Part shown: one piece after another, positions 36,001 to 47,812 of the stretch
How positions within the stretch are numbered: the stretch's first letter is position 1
How the letters are laid out: every line of letters begins with the position of its first letter
NCBI RefSeq assembly: GCF_036884655.1
Contig: NC_088338.1
Coordinates: 186,001-250,000, forward strand
Length of the DNA stretch: 64,000 nucleotides
DNA from: Musa acuminata AAA Group
Taxonomy: Eukaryota; Streptophyta; Magnoliopsida; Zingiberales; Musaceae
Reading direction: 5' to 3'
The notes under the pieces: model-generated
Seen by the model: only the letters and a program-made list of their open reading frames with translations
The model's database searches: none
Told to the model about the DNA's origin: nothing
Position numbers and translations under genes: made by a program

Positions 36001-37072
36001 TTCCTTTTGGACGAGCTCTGCTGTCCATCACTTGCACAACACTTACCCATCATTGTTTTGTCAGGGAACAGCAGGAGATCAGAAGCAAATCAATGAATGG
36101 AGGCCACAGAGGAGATCACAATGGATTTTGTGTATCATCATGTTGGATTTTCATTTTGCCAAGAGAAATCTAAGGACTTGTTCTTTGTATCTGAAGATTC
36201 CCTAGTTTCATGTTTATGGCCTACCGGAGATTAGAATATTACGTAGAGGAAGTGACGATTGAGAGCATACCTTGCGAACAGCTTGCTTGCCCGCCGGAGC
36301 CGCCACAGCCGGAGCAGATTCACGACTCCAAAGACCGACCCACCGTTCCCTCTACCGGTGATGATTCGGTATATGATATGGAAGGGGATGGTAGATGCCA
36401 CGTCCATCACAAACCATGGCCGTGTCAAGTATCTGTAGCACACAAGAAGATGAGATGATCAGTTTGATTAGAGAGAGAAAGAGAGAGAGGTGGACATGGC
36501 TGTCTTGTTGAGCTTGAAGATGAGGAGATTCAGATTCTATGTGCACGCAACTGCACCTCTTTGCTATCTTTCTCCGGTCGTCTACGAGGAGGTACGTGGA
36601 GCTGTTGAAGTAGGCGACGGAGAAGGAGACGACGATGTCGACGCCGAAGAACACGTCGACGACGAGGTCGACGACGAGGAGCGAGCCCGAGCTCACCTGT
36701 GGAAACGCCAGCTCCAACGGCGACGCCCATGCTGAGTAGAACACCAGCACGATCAGAAACATCTGCCACCACCTGTCCCAAGGAATCAAGAACTTGTTTC
36801 ACACTCGATGACGAACAAGGGAGGAAGCGAAATGAGTGAGAGAGAGAGAGAGAGAGTGGTCTTCTTGACCTGTAACGGGGATCATACGGTGCAATGATAT
36901 ATTTCTTGATGTCAGGGTAGTTTCCATCAACGCCAGCTCCGAAGGCCGGAAGGAGGCTACTGGAGAGCGCAGCGAAGCTCTTAATCTGGCCACTCGACCA
37001 TCCTCGTCTTATCAACCATGGCTTCTGCTTCCTCCTCTCGTCATCCACCATGGCTTCCTCTCTGTTGCTCAT
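33074..37072 (-). CDS. Shaker-type K+ channel, KAT/KC1 subgroup
   Basis: A plasma-membrane voltage-gated potassium channel subunit. Thirteen exons (minus): 36870-37072, 36557-36772, 36271-36432, 35618-35675, 35212-35529, 34896-35135, 34731-34829, 34627-34659, 34359-34544, 34145-34219, 33986-34055, 33646-33804 and 33074-33177, totalling 1923 nt, 640 residues. Visible parts: N-terminal [20 protein letters not shown]4-like [20 protein letters not shown]; pore with selectivity filter TTVGYGD (GYGD at about 272-275); the post-S6 [13 protein letters not shown]; cyclic-nucleotide-binding-like domain ([20 protein letters not shown]); and a KHA domain ([12 protein letters not shown]...). The last exon is remote and ends NDHLFIC. 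No ankyrin repeats are present, so it is not AKT1/AKT2. It looks intact. Whether it works alone (KAT) or as a silent modulator (KC1) cannot be told from sequence. Confidence 0.93.
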
Positions 37073-37091
37073 CTTCTGGTGCAGTAGCCCT

Positions 37092-37094
<3 letters not shown>

Positions 37095-37131
<37 letters not shown>
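37095..37131. repeat. (AG)n microsatellite upstream of the K+ channel start
   Basis: About 18 AG units just upstream (minus sense) of the channel ATG at 37072, probably in the leader or core promoter. GAGA/CT tracts at this place are common in plant promoters. Confidence 0.9.
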
Positions 37132-37133
<2 letters not shown>

Positions 37134-38400
37134 CTTACTGCTACTTGAAGAAGGTTGGAAACATGAAGTGTTTCTGATTTCCATCTGCAACACGCAATAT
37201 ACTATCTATAAGAATGACCTGATCATGCTTCTTTAGAAGTCTGATAATGATAAAGATTGCTACATGAGTAAGTTATTTGTTTATGGTGAATCATTGCAGG
37301 AAAAGTCAACTGCTACTCAGCTCATAGTTGTATAGTCCACCAAGGCCTAAGAGGTCTCCAGTCTACCAATGTAGCTTGGAGAGATGCCAAACACTAATTG
37401 GATCTTGCAACAGTTTACTTCTTCTTTAATGAATTTTGCAGGATTAGGTTCAGCACTGCCTACTCTTAAATATGTTGCTCGAGGATCACAATAAGATAAA
37501 ATTCTTTATGTTGTGTGGTATAATTTTGATGGTTCTCTGATTCTTTTTTTTCTTTTGTGGACCAGTTGATAGTTAATATCTTGTTCTGGTTTTATGTAAC
37601 AATGCTGCCTAATAAATCATTCATGTCACATGTTTAAATATTAATGTTTGATTAAAAAAATATGAGTGATATCGATGATACTTTGATTAACTTAATTTGA
37701 TTTGAACTCGCATAGACAATAAATCTTTAGAAACGATTAAGAGAATCTTAAATATTCAACCCGATGTTGACGTATAAGAAGACTAAGGTCAAATAGGATT
37801 CTTGATGTGATATCTCTGATGCTTAAGTTAATAATAGAATAAAATAAAAATTATGAATAATCAATGTGACATCAATTATTGTAATATAATAAACCTTTTA
37901 TAATTGATCCAGTTGAAAAAACTATTTTAGGATATGAATAAAAAATAATATTTTATATTGAATTGATGTCTTGATAGAGGTAAACATTTCCTATATGTTG
38001 CTATGAGAATTTGACTGTAAAGGCTTTAAATGGAGCATACTCCTATTGCTTGTTCCTATCTAAAGAAGCCATTACATTATGTTACCTTTCAGTAATTAGT
38101 GTTGTTACTAAGCAATGCATAATGCTGTGATCTTATGCAGAGATTACAGATGACATGTTAGTGTTACACTGATCTTTTACAACAAGGAAGCTTCCATGCT
38201 CATCCATGAGCTCTTTGGAGAGGGAGAAAGCTCCACAAACTTCCAAGATTCATGAATTGCTCTTGGACAAAACATCAACTGTTGCATTGAAAAGTGGGGT
38301 TCCTTGTGCTGAATTTTCTAGATATAGTAAGTACTCTTTGGATTCCAGCAGAACAGGAGGCTGCAAGTGAAAGAATACTTACCTATGGACTTGTGTGTGG

Positions 38401-38500
38401 AGTTGTAACACTCCTTAGTGGTTTAGACCAAACGAAGTAGATAGGCTAGTTAACTCATCAGATTCGAGTCATGATATTTGGTATCAGAGTCGATCTAGCA
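38401..38500 (+). mobile_element. LTR-retrotransposon remnant with primer-binding-site motif
   Basis: TTTGGTATCAGAGTCGATC at about 38478-38496 matches the tRNA-Met-type primer-binding site (TGGTATCAGAGC) that follows the 5' LTR of plant LTR retrotransposons. The preceding TTGTAACACTCCTTAGTGG is typical of an LTR end region. No protein-coding part follows, so this is a solo fragment or a decayed non-autonomous element. Confidence 0.5.
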
Positions 38501-38730
38501 TTTGAACATTTAAGTCCTTATAGAGATATTTTAAATCATTTTATAATTTTTACTAAGATTATATATATATATAATCAAAAGTATTAATTGTTTATGAGGT
38601 CTATATATCTCGCTAGATTTGATATGTCCTTCTTGATTTGATATGTTAAATTTGAATATGAAGTAATTACCTTTGAAAAGTTTGGATGACATAAATATTC
38701 ATGAAAATATTAAGATTATTGCATATGAAT

Positions 38731-38784
38731 ATATATTCCTTAAATTTTCTAAAAAATATATATTCCTTAAATTTTCTAAAAAAT
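38731..38784. repeat. Perfect 27-bp tandem duplication
   Basis: Positions 38731-38757 and 38758-38784 are identical (start ATATATTCCTTAAATTTTCT). Identity over 27 bp in non-coding DNA suggests a recent event. Confidence 0.9.
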
Positions 38785-39106
38785 ATATATTCATAAACGT
38801 TTATTCACTAGTTTAAATTAAAAACAATTATTAGACATTTAAATTCTTTCCCCAGCCATTAAAGCCTTCTCATCACCGTTGGTTCGTCAATTCCCCGCCA
38901 AGACCGACGGTCGAGATCGCGGTGATGGTTGGCCACCTTATTTTATATGACCAAAACGTCCCTCACGGACATAACACATATCATATAATGGCCCATAATA
39001 TTAAGGGTAATTTCATCAGAACTCAGAATCACCGTATAATCCTCGATCGAGTCGGTTTGAACGGCCATGATCGGCACATGCGAGCATGGGCTGGGCTCCT
39101 TCAACG

Positions 39107-39112
39107 CACGTG
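39107..39112. promoter_or_regulatory. G-box upstream of BRI1
   Basis: CACGTG, about 180 bp before the TATA box. G-boxes bind bHLH/bZIP factors; BZR1/BES1-type brassinosteroid factors also use this core. The site is real in sequence; its use is inferred. Confidence 0.35.
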
Positions 39113-39287
39113 ACTTCGGGTCGGGCCGTGTAAGCCCCCCGCTCGTGGTCCCGCACAGGTGCCTTCACGGTCCTTCTAATCACGATGCGGGACCCACTGC
39201 GTAAGCATAACACAACCTCCACCGAAAAAGCAGGTATGTCACACGGGTGGCCCGCAGAAAAGTGGCCAAGCGTTGTTCTTCTTTTTT

Positions 39288-39294
39288 TATATAG
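39288..39294 (+). promoter_or_regulatory. TATA box of BRI1
   Basis: TATATAG after an oligo-T tract, 123 bp upstream of the ATG at 39417, consistent with a leader of roughly 90 bp. Confidence 0.55.
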
Positions 39295-39416
39295 AAAGAA
39301 TACCACGTCCACTTCCTCTCGACTGTGTTTGACTGCTGGTCTCTGCGCACCTGCGCGAGCGCGGATAGCGTGACCGATGGCGGAAACCAAACCCTAGCGA
39401 GACCCTATCCGGCACC

Positions 39417-42400
39417 ATGGTGGGTCGAGAACACCGACGCTCCTCCTCCTCCGCCTTCTTTTTCTGCCTCGCCTGCCTACTCTGCTTCCTAGGTATCGCC
39501 TTCGGGTCGGGCGACGCTGGCGATTTGGAGCTCCTGATGTCATTCAAGGCCGCGGTCGCCAACCCTCAGCTGCTCCCCAGCTGGGACCACCTCGGCGGTG
39601 GCCCCTGCTCCTTTTCCGGCGTCATCTGTAGCCCCGGCGGCCGCGTCGCAGGTGTCGTGCTGCAGGGCGTCTCACTCGGCGCCGACTTCCGCGCTGTGTC
39701 GTCCTCAATCCTCGCCCTCGGTGGCCTCGAAAGCCTCTCCCTACGTGCTGTGAACCTCACTGGGGCCCTTGACGGTGGCCGGTGCGGCGGCAGGCTCTCC
39801 GACATCGATCTCTCCGGCAACGGCCTCTGGGGTTCCCTCGCCGAGATCTCCTCTCTCGCCGCGGCTTGCCCCGGGCTGAGATCGCTCAATCTCTCTGGCA
39901 ACTCCGTCGGGGTTCTGCCGGCTGCTGCAGTGAAAGATGGTCATGTCGTCGTCGGGTTCGAGATCGAGACGCTTGACCTCTCCTTCAACAAGGTCTCCAG
40001 AGAGGACGAACTCCGGTGGCTCCTCTCCAACCTGGGCTCTGTCCGCCGCCTCGACCTGGCCGGGAACCGCTTTTCCGACGGGATTCCGGCCATTCCCAAC
40101 TGCTCCTACCTTCAGCACCTGGACCTTTCGATGAGCGGCCTCTCCGGCGAGATCAGCGTCGGGGTCTTCAGTGGCTGTCGGAGCTTGACCTACTTGAATC
40201 TCTCCTCCAACCACTTCACCGGTACCCTCCCCTCCGACCTCTCCTCCTGCACTTCCTTGGTCTCTCTCAGTCTTTCCAACAACAACTTCTCCGGCGAGTT
40301 ACCCCTTGAAACCCTCATCTCGATGCCGCATCTCAAGACCCTTGAGCTCGCCTTCAACAATCTCACCGGCAGCCTCGGCGACTTGATCACCAAGATGCCG
40401 ATGCTCGAAGTGCTCGACCTCAGCTCCAACTCCTTGACGGGATCGATCCCCTCGGAGTTGTGCCCGAGCCCAATCTTCGGCTTGGTGACGCTCTACTTAC
40501 AGAACAACCAGCTCACTGGCCGCATCCCAGAGTCGCTGAGCAATTGCACCAAGCTCGTCTCCCTGGATGTCAGCCTCAATTACATTGGCGGAGCCATTCC
40601 TTCCACGCTCGGCTTGCTCCCTTCGCTTTGTGATCTCATCATGTGGCAGAATTTGCTGGAGGGTGAGATCCCACCGGAACTTTCCAATATCCGAACCCTC
40701 AAGAACCTCATCCTTGACAACAATGACCTCACTGGGTCGATCCCTGCCACCCTTGTCAATTGCACTAGCTTGAATTGGCTCTCTCTGTCGAGCAACCGCC
40801 TGAGCGGATCGATCCCCTCATGGATTGGCCAGCTTCGCAATTTGGCCATTCTCAAGCTCGGCAACAACTCCTTCTCCGCTTCGATCCCTCCTGACCTCGG
40901 GGATTGCAGGAGCTTGATATGGCTGGACCTCAGCAACAACCAGCTCAATGGATCGATTCCCCCAGCCCTGGCCGACCAGTCTGGCAAGATTGCGGTGGGC
41001 TTAGTCACTGGTGAGCCTTACGTGTATCTGAAGAACGATGGCACCAGTGGATGCCGTGGAACAGGCAATCTACTCGAGTTTGGCGGGATCCGACCAGAGG
41101 ACCTCGATCGATTGCCCAGCCGACAGTTTTGTAACTTCACGAGGGTCTACAAGGGGATTACCCAGTATACCTTCAATAATAATGGCTCGATGCTCTTTCT
41201 CGATCTCTCTTACAATCAGCTCAGTGGAGAGATCCCCAAAAAGTTCGGCAGCATGTACCACCTTCTGATCTTGAACTTGGGCCACAATATGCTCTCTGGT
41301 CCGATACCACCAGAATTGGGGAGCTTGCGGTATGCTGCAGGGTTGGATCTCTCTCATAATGCTCTTGAGGGGCCGATTCCACCATCGTTCTCTGGCCTTG
41401 CAATGTTGTCCGAGATTGATCTCTCAAACAATAAGCTCAATGGGTCTATTCCTGAACTAGGTCAGCTGGCGACCTTCCCCCGGTACCGCTACGAGAACAA
41501 TTCAGGCCTCTGTGGGTTTCCTCTCCCGTCTTGCAAGGACCTTGCTGGGCCTAAATCAAGCACTCAACACGGGAGGTCTCACCATGGTCAAGCCTCTCTT
41601 GCCGGGAGCATTGCAATGGGATTGCTTTTCTCCCTGTTCTGCATTTTTGGTCTAGCCATAATCATAATTGAGACAAAGAAGAGGCGAAAGGAGAAAGACA
41701 ACAGTAACTGCTCAAGGGACATTTATTTTGATAGCCGATCTCCCTCAAACACCACCAGTTTGAACTGGAAGCTGACTGCCACCAAGGATGCATTGGCTAT
41801 CAACCTTTCCACATTTGAGATGCCTCTCAAGAATCTCTCTTTTGTGGATCTGGTTGAGGCAACCAATGGCTTCCACAATGACTTCCTGATAGGTTCTGGT
41901 GGATTTGGTGATGTTTACAGAGCCCAGCTGAAGGATGGTAGTGTTGTTGCCGTCAAGAAATTGAAACATGTGAGTGGGCAAGGTGATCGAGAGTTCACAG
42001 CTGAGATGGAGACCATTGGGAAGATCAAGCACTGCAACCTGGTTTCCCTTCTGGGCTACTGCAAAGTTGCAGAAGAGCGGCTTTTGGTCTATGAGTACAT
42101 GAAATATGGGAGCCTAGAAGATGTGTTGCATGAATGCAATAAGGTAAAAATCAAGCTGAATTGGGCAGCGAGGAGGATAATTGCTCTGGGGGCAGCCAGA
42201 GGTTTAGCATTCTTACACCATGACTGCATTCCTCACATAATTCACAGAGATATGAAGTCCAGCAATGTTCTTCTTGATGACAGCTTGGAAGCCCGGGTCT
42301 CAGATTTTGGCATGGCGAGACAGATGAGTGCAGTGGACACACACTTGAGTGTGTCTGCACTAGCAGGTACACCTGGCTATGTCCCACCCGAATACTATCA

Positions 42401-42806
42401 GAGCTTTCGATGCACCACCAATGGCGATGTTTACAGCTATGGTGTTGTCTTGCTCGAGCTGCTCACTGGAAGACGGTCGACAGGCTCCACAGACTTTGGA
42501 GACAACAATTTGGTGGGGTGGGTGAAGCAGCACTCAAAGCTCAGAATAAGTGATGTATTTGACCCAGAGCTACTGCAGGAGGACCCGCACCTGGAGCTGG
42601 AGTTATTAGAGCACCTTAAGATCGCTTGTGCCTGCCTCGATGATAGGCCGCTGAGGCGACCCACAATGCTAGAGGTGATGACAATGTTGAAGAGTATACA
42701 GGCAGGTTCAACTGTGAACACCATGTATTCAGCCCCTGCAGCCTCGAATGGGGGCTGCTGTGACGGGGATATGACCCTGACGGATGGGAGAGAAGCAAAA
42801 GAGTAG
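39417..42806 (+). CDS. BRI1: Brassinosteroid receptor BRI1-type LRR receptor kinase
   Basis: A plasma-membrane receptor that binds brassinosteroid through its extracellular LRR domain and signals through a cytoplasmic Ser/Thr kinase. It is a single exon of 1129 residues, the length expected for BRI1. Order: signal peptide (about 1-30), LRRs with many LxxLxLxxN.LxGxIP units, island domain (about 525-580; [37 protein letters not shown]), four final LRRs, a transmembrane helix (about 730-755), the juxtamembrane region, and the kinase. The kinase has the Gly loop [48 protein letters not shown] and the activation loop [20 protein letters not shown]. All catalytic residues are present. The island domain and GQGDREF favour BRI1 over BRL1/BRL3, though a BRL cannot be fully excluded. 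The 5' half is strongly GC-rich. Confidence 0.95.
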   Translation: MVGREHRRSSSSAFFFCLACLLCFLGIAFGSGDAGDLELLMSFKAAVANPQLLPSWDHLGGGPCSFSGVICSPGGRVAGVVLQGVSLGADFRAVSSSILALGGLESLSLRAVNLTGALDGGRCGGRLSDIDLSGNGLWGSLAEISSLAAACPGLRSLNLSGNSVGVLPAAAVKDGHVVVGFEIETLDLSFNKVSREDELRWLLSNLGSVRRLDLAGNRFSDGIPAIPNCSYLQHLDLSMSGLSGEISVGVFSGCRSLTYLNLSSNHFTGTLPSDLSSCTSLVSLSLSNNNFSGELPLETLISMPHLKTLELAFNNLTGSLGDLITKMPMLEVLDLSSNSLTGSIPSELCPSPIFGLVTLYLQNNQLTGRIPESLSNCTKLVSLDVSLNYIGGAIPSTLGLLPSLCDLIMWQNLLEGEIPPELSNIRTLKNLILDNNDLTGSIPATLVNCTSLNWLSLSSNRLSGSIPSWIGQLRNLAILKLGNNSFSASIPPDLGDCRSLIWLDLSNNQLNGSIPPALADQSGKIAVGLVTGEPYVYLKNDGTSGCRGTGNLLEFGGIRPEDLDRLPSRQFCNFTRVYKGITQYTFNNNGSMLFLDLSYNQLSGEIPKKFGSMYHLLILNLGHNMLSGPIPPELGSLRYAAGLDLSHNALEGPIPPSFSGLAMLSEIDLSNNKLNGSIPELGQLATFPRYRYENNSGLCGFPLPSCKDLAGPKSSTQHGRSHHGQASLAGSIAMGLLFSLFCIFGLAIIIIETKKRRKEKDNSNCSRDIYFDSRSPSNTTSLNWKLTATKDALAINLSTFEMPLKNLSFVDLVEATNGFHNDFLIGSGGFGDVYRAQLKDGSVVAVKKLKHVSGQGDREFTAEMETIGKIKHCNLVSLLGYCKVAEERLLVYEYMKYGSLEDVLHECNKVKIKLNWAARRIIALGAARGLAFLHHDCIPHIIHRDMKSSNVLLDDSLEARVSDFGMARQMSAVDTHLSVSALAGTPGYVPPEYYQSFRCTTNGDVYSYGVVLLELLTGRRSTGSTDFGDNNLVGWVKQHSKLRISDVFDPELLQEDPHLELELLEHLKIACACLDDRPLRRPTMLEVMTMLKSIQAGSTVNTMYSAPAASNGGCCDGDMTLTDGREAKE

Positions 42807-45800
42807 AGAAGGGGATAAATTCAAGAGGACAGGATCTTTCTGCAGGAAGGAGCTGATTGCCTTCACAAAGGCTCCCCGGACAAATATGGTCTGTAGCAGT
42901 GGTATGAGAAAAACTTTCCCTTTAGCTTCAGTCTAGAGTACATTGTACGTATATAAAACATTGTTGTTTCTTGTTTTCTTACATTAAATGTTTTCATACA
43001 TGATGGTCTCATCTTGTCACAATTCTGTACATACAAAGCGAATTTCTTCAGTTCCTCTTCCACTTTAGAAATGCTTTTGTCTTTCACCTAATTACTAAAT
43101 TGTCTTGTTTGCTTTAGATGCTTCAAAGTATGACAGTGCAGTGAGTATTTTTATCTATATCTGTTTACGCCTTCCCATTCTCATTGGCTGTTTCTCAAAA
43201 GAGATACTGAGATAACTACTATGTTAGGATTGAAAAAAATAATCTGCAGACCTTAATTTATGTTATGCTTTGGAACTTATAGAATGATTCTATTCAAAAG
43301 TGTTATTTAACCCTAGAAACTTAAGTCCTCACTAATCAAAACGGCCATGTAGAAGTTTTGTAACTTTAGCCATTTCTTATCCAACCTTTATGTCCTCAAA
43401 GCTTGTTGAAAGATTTTGCCATTGTCCAAATATCTTATGGATATTAAACCATTACAAGCTACACTGAGTTATAAATAACACACGCCTGTTTGTTAAATAT
43501 TATGCTATTTAAAACTGCTGGTGTCTCACCCAATACTGCAAATGGATATTGATCTACAACAGACCAAAACCCATAAAATAAGCTGATGTGAAGCAATAAA
43601 AGAAAAGGTAACGAAAACATTATTCAAAAGAGTGAAAAAGAATCTGGAGATTTTAGTCAAGCAGAAGAAAGTTACACATGTGCATCTTGATAGCAGCAAT
43701 TTGACCCTGGGCAACCTTGCTGGATCTCCTCCATGTAGTTTCTTTCCTTTGAGCTATACACCTCTTCGTCGTTGGAGGCAACTTGTGTCTTCAATCCTTC
43801 TCATGGGTGCCATCAATTACCTAAGTGTCTCCCAATAATCAGTTGCGTATGCTTGGCTGATCCGAAAATATTAGTAGTTTTTTCTTTATAATATTTGCTC
43901 CAGAATGTTATCTTTGTTGCTCGGATATACTTTCACAATGCATTCATGCATCCTTTCATATATCGGGTTAGAAGGCATCTGGACAAGGGTATGTTCTATA
44001 ATATTTATAAAAAATGGGTTTACATGGAAAAGTGTATGTTCCCTTATTTTCTTTGGCATGTTTTTTTTATTATACAGTCACTGATTAAGATTCTGCACGG
44101 TATAGATTCAGATCTAATGCATCAGAACAAGGGGTATGAGTTTATCTCTTCTAGTCATGTGCACTGATCTGGCCAGAACACTGAATTATTTGAGTCCTGC
44201 TAATCTTCCACTTAGCATTAGACATAGATTATAGCAGCAGACAACCAGTTCTCTAAGCTGTTAACTAGTTGCCATAGATTGAGGTTTGATATAATCGACT
44301 CCCCATAAATGCATACTAAAGAGCAAGGATTTGCAAACAGCAGCAACATAAACAATTATGAACTCAATTATCAACTGCTTTATTCCTCTGTATACAACAT
44401 TGTGCATTGGCATGTATTATTGTTACTGGAATGGCATCTTAATGTTATCATCTTGGCTTTTACAGAGAGAAAAGCGGGGCGGCGGGTCGCTGGTGGCTGC
44501 TTGCTCTGCACACTTGCATGGAGGACATGGAGGAGCAGGAAGGCACAAGGACCAATGGGAGAAAGCATCAAAGCCACGCCCAAGTATGAATCATGCTTTC
44601 AAGGAGTAGATTGTGTCAGGTACCACACAAATCTCTGGCCTTCTCGCCGAGTGGGTATGCATCTCTTTCCATTTATGTTCCCTGGTGTTTGTCAAAGTTG
44701 ATGTCGACTAGATATTAGATCCTATTACAGAACATTTGAACATGTATCATCCCAAGGTAATATTATCTCTTCCAAATGCATGGCTGAGGATTTTTTTAGG
44801 TTCTCTCCATCAATGGAGTTTAGTACTGCTATGTGTGCACACTAAGATCTGCACATGTTGGTGATGATGTGATATCGTACAACCTGTTGGATAGCTCTAA
44901 AAGAGTCAAGTCTTGTCTCATGGGTTGTGCCTTCGAATCTGTCCTCTCTCTTATCGATCTCTTATTGCTTATTTACGTGTCTTCCTCAGGCGCGATGAAC
45001 AGGTTCGAGCTGTGGAAGATCTTGGGTTGCTGAACATTGCAACAGGTCCAGCTTTGTAACGCCACAATTTTTCTTTGCATATTTTTGTGTATATTAACCA
45101 TTATTTTGATGAGCTAAATCTTCGTGTTACTGCTAATGAATGAGATTCCTCGTACTCATATCGAGGATTGAACGTTAAGTACATCGATTCAAATCAGAAA
45201 TGACCCGAGCCAGACCAGCTGGTCTATGGTCAGAGTTGGAATTGTACGTTGACAGATAAGATGGGACCTCTATGATAGGCACCGTCATGGTGATGGACCC
45301 AATGATGGAGACCGGAGAATGGTTCACCGTGACGACCGAATTATTTGGTCGGAAGGTGGATACCAACCGGGCTGGTCAATTGTTTCTTTCCTAGTTTTGC
45401 CCACAAAAATAAAAAGAAAAACCCAAGGCATGAAACAGAAGAAAAAAAAAACTCATCAAAGAGCCTTGATTTATTTGCAGAAGATGGCCGGAGCTAATTC
45501 CCATTTTATTCTTGGGAAAAAAAACTTGCATATATTTTCCTTAAAAAACGGTGCATACTTATGTTTTTCTAATTAACCTTTGTCAGTTGAGTGTTGGCAT
45601 TAATGTCTTTTTAAAATCCATCAAGAATAAGCATTTTAGATATTTTATGTTCTTTTCTTATCTCAGATTAGCTATTTTAACTGTGACTAGTATTGATTAA
45701 TATAAGGATTTTTGGATGGATGCTAACATGAGAATATATATAGATGTGTGTGTGTGTAAAATCTCTTTACCCAATGCTCATCATTTTGGTCAATTAAATA

Positions 45801-46890
45801 GCTCATTCTTACTGATAGTGACAGTCCAAGATTCCAATGAAGCATATCATGTGATGTGCCAACCAAGTGGAAAAGCTCACCACATCTCCAATGCCACTTG
45901 CTCCTCCACAAAAGAAGATACTCTCAATCCTGTCCATCACCAAGAAAGGGACAAGGCACACCAACCTGTGGACAAAGCAGTGCCCAATGGCCTCCACCTG
46001 AGCTGGTTAGTGGAAGGTTTCTTTTGTACCTCTCTTCTCAATAGTAGGTAACCATCGCCAGGTACTAGTCTTCAGTGCTGCTTCTTATATGCTATAATCT
46101 ATTCAATGTTTTAATGATGAAGTCAATCAACATTAAGATTATGCTGCAGTTACATCTGGAATTTGAGTTGCATTATAATTGGATGATTTCAGTGTCTGGC
46201 AACTGATCACTGGAACCACAGAGTCATATGCCAAAGACAAGTGGGTCAAGGGTAGAGAGATACTATCATATGGTGTACAGAAGAATTGATATAAAATTGT
46301 GGTGAAAAGGAGCCACCCAGTGGATCCACCAGTTGTGCAGCAGATGGCAGCCTGACAATACCAAGAGCTTCCTAAGACTTGCAACCATCACTAGCAGAAA
46401 CAGAAAAATGGCAAGAAATCAAGAAAGCTTCTTGACTCACTAAGAGAGAGAGAGAGAGAGAGAGGAATGGATTGTTGAGATACTATAACTGTTCCATGTT
46501 GTGGTGAGTGATCCAGTTCTTTGAGGTAGAGTGCAACAGAAGACTTGCTTCGACTCGAAGGATTCAGAAATAGAGCAGTCTCAGCTTTATACTTGCAGAG
46601 TATTTGACATCAAACAGTGATGTCTACAGCTTCTCAGATATGCATATACATACACATGGGAAACAATGCATTGTTGGGCAAAGCAAATAGAAGACCGGAC
46701 ATGTCTGCAAGCCGAGCCGCACAAGAACGTAGGAAAGCACAAAAAAAGGGCATCCATTTAGCCAAGGAAGAGCGAAGGATTCTTTACGTTTCCTTTCATG
46801 TAAGGGAAGATAAGGCATCCCAAGGAGAGGTTTGGAATGACCGCGACGCCATGCAAAGCCACCGCAACGAACCGAGAAAGAAGAGGTGTA
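42807..46890. other. Long spacer between BRI1 and the RTM2-like gene
   Basis: About 4 kb without a recognised gene. The first ~300 bases are probably the BRI1 3' UTR. Exon-like segments with AG/GT borders occur at about 44465-44620 (+, Gly/Arg-rich) and 44992-45057 (+, frame RRDEQVRAVEDLGLLNIATG then stop), but no family could be assigned and no continuous gene model was obtained. A (GA)n tract lies at about 46443-46463. Confidence 0.5.
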
Positions 46891-46898
46891 CTATAAAT
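46891..46898 (+). promoter_or_regulatory. TATA box of the RTM2-like gene
   Basis: TATAAATA, 74 bp upstream of the start codon at 46965. It is the strongest TATA match in the window and predicts a leader of about 40 bp. Confidence 0.65.
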
Positions 46899-46964
46899 AC
46901 AGCAGCCGGCCTCCAAGCATGCTGCACACGACACCAGCAGTTCATCTTCTCTCTATCAATTTCC

Positions 46965-47812
46965 ATGGATGGCTCGAGAGGACAGCCCAAGCAGCTGGTT
47001 TACCAGGATCTGCAGCCACCCACCGAGTGGAATGAGACCGCTCATAATCATATCATCCGTGTTCTTCTTCCAGGTAGAATGGCAATGACGAGAAAAGATT
47101 CATATGGGTTTTAGCCATCAAAAAAATTGTTCATGCATTATCTCATACATCTTTCGTGCATGAAAACATAGGTTTTAAGGCGGAAGACATCAAGATCCGT
47201 GTTGACGACGACTCCAGGAAGCTGAAGGTGAAGGGCAGGAGGCGTGTGGGTCAGGCTACGGTGGAGCGTTTTGAGCGTGATTTCGACGTTCCTCAAGATG
47301 CCGACCTCGAAAGGGTCGGTGGGAGGTTCCAAGATGGCTGGCTTTCCGTCATCATGCCAAAGAAGAAGACACAAGAAACAGAATCAACTCAGGTGGGTAT
47401 CTCACAGGAAGAAGATAAGAAGAAGAAAGAGGAAGAGCCCATCCTGCAAGAGAAGCCAGAGAGTGGTCAGCACAAGGCCGTCGAGAAGCCCATAGACGGT
47501 GTTGGGATCAAGGAAAGACATTTCCCCATGGGAATACCAGCAGGTGGTGACAGGAAACAGGAAGAAGAGAAGGCAAAGAGTAGAACGGAGAGTGGAGAGA
47601 AGCCCAAGAGTTGCTGCACTAACAAAGATGGCAGAAAGGAAGGTGTGAGTTGGATGAAGAGGATGAAGGGGATGGAGGAGTGGGTCGACTCTCAAGTGGT
47701 GGATAAGCTGGTGGAGAGCTTCAACAAGAACAGGAACGTCATTGCTGCTGCAGCTGTAGGCTTCTCCATTGGGTTCTACGTGTCCTTAAAGCTGAGGTCA
47801 AGCAGCAGATGA
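46965..47812 (+). CDS. RTM2-like small heat-shock protein with C-terminal membrane anchor
   Basis: Two exons, 46965-47073 and 47172-47812, encode 249 residues. The N-terminal ~100 residues form an alpha-crystallin (HSP20) domain: YQDLQPPTEWNETAHNHIIR, VLLPGFKAEDIKIRVDD, then LKVKGRR and FDVPQDADLERVGGRFQDGW. A Lys/Glu-rich, probably disordered linker follows (about 105-200), then a hydrophobic helix (NVIAAAAVGFSIGFYVSLKL, about 225-244) at the very end. This layout is that of the RESTRICTED TEV MOVEMENT 2 family and related plant HSP20-like proteins. Some members limit long-distance virus movement in Arabidopsis; most have no known role, and a monocot copy cannot be assumed to act in defence. 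The single intron splits the Gly codon of LLPG, the usual position. Confidence 0.88.

Larger units (their letters stand above)
37132..39106. other. AT-rich spacer upstream of BRI1
   Basis: No gene was recognised. Included are a probable LTR-retrotransposon remnant around 38401-38500, a perfect 27-bp tandem duplication at 38731-38784, and GC-richer BRI1 promoter sequence from about 38860. Confidence 0.55.

Noticed and set aside
39566..42724. Numerous alternative frames within BRI1
   Set aside because: All are shadows of the single 1129-codon receptor kinase frame.
45809..46051. GC-moderate segment considered as a microRNA precursor or a small membrane protein
   Set aside because: No match to the conserved plant miRNA sequences I could recall, and no clear hairpin or family motif.
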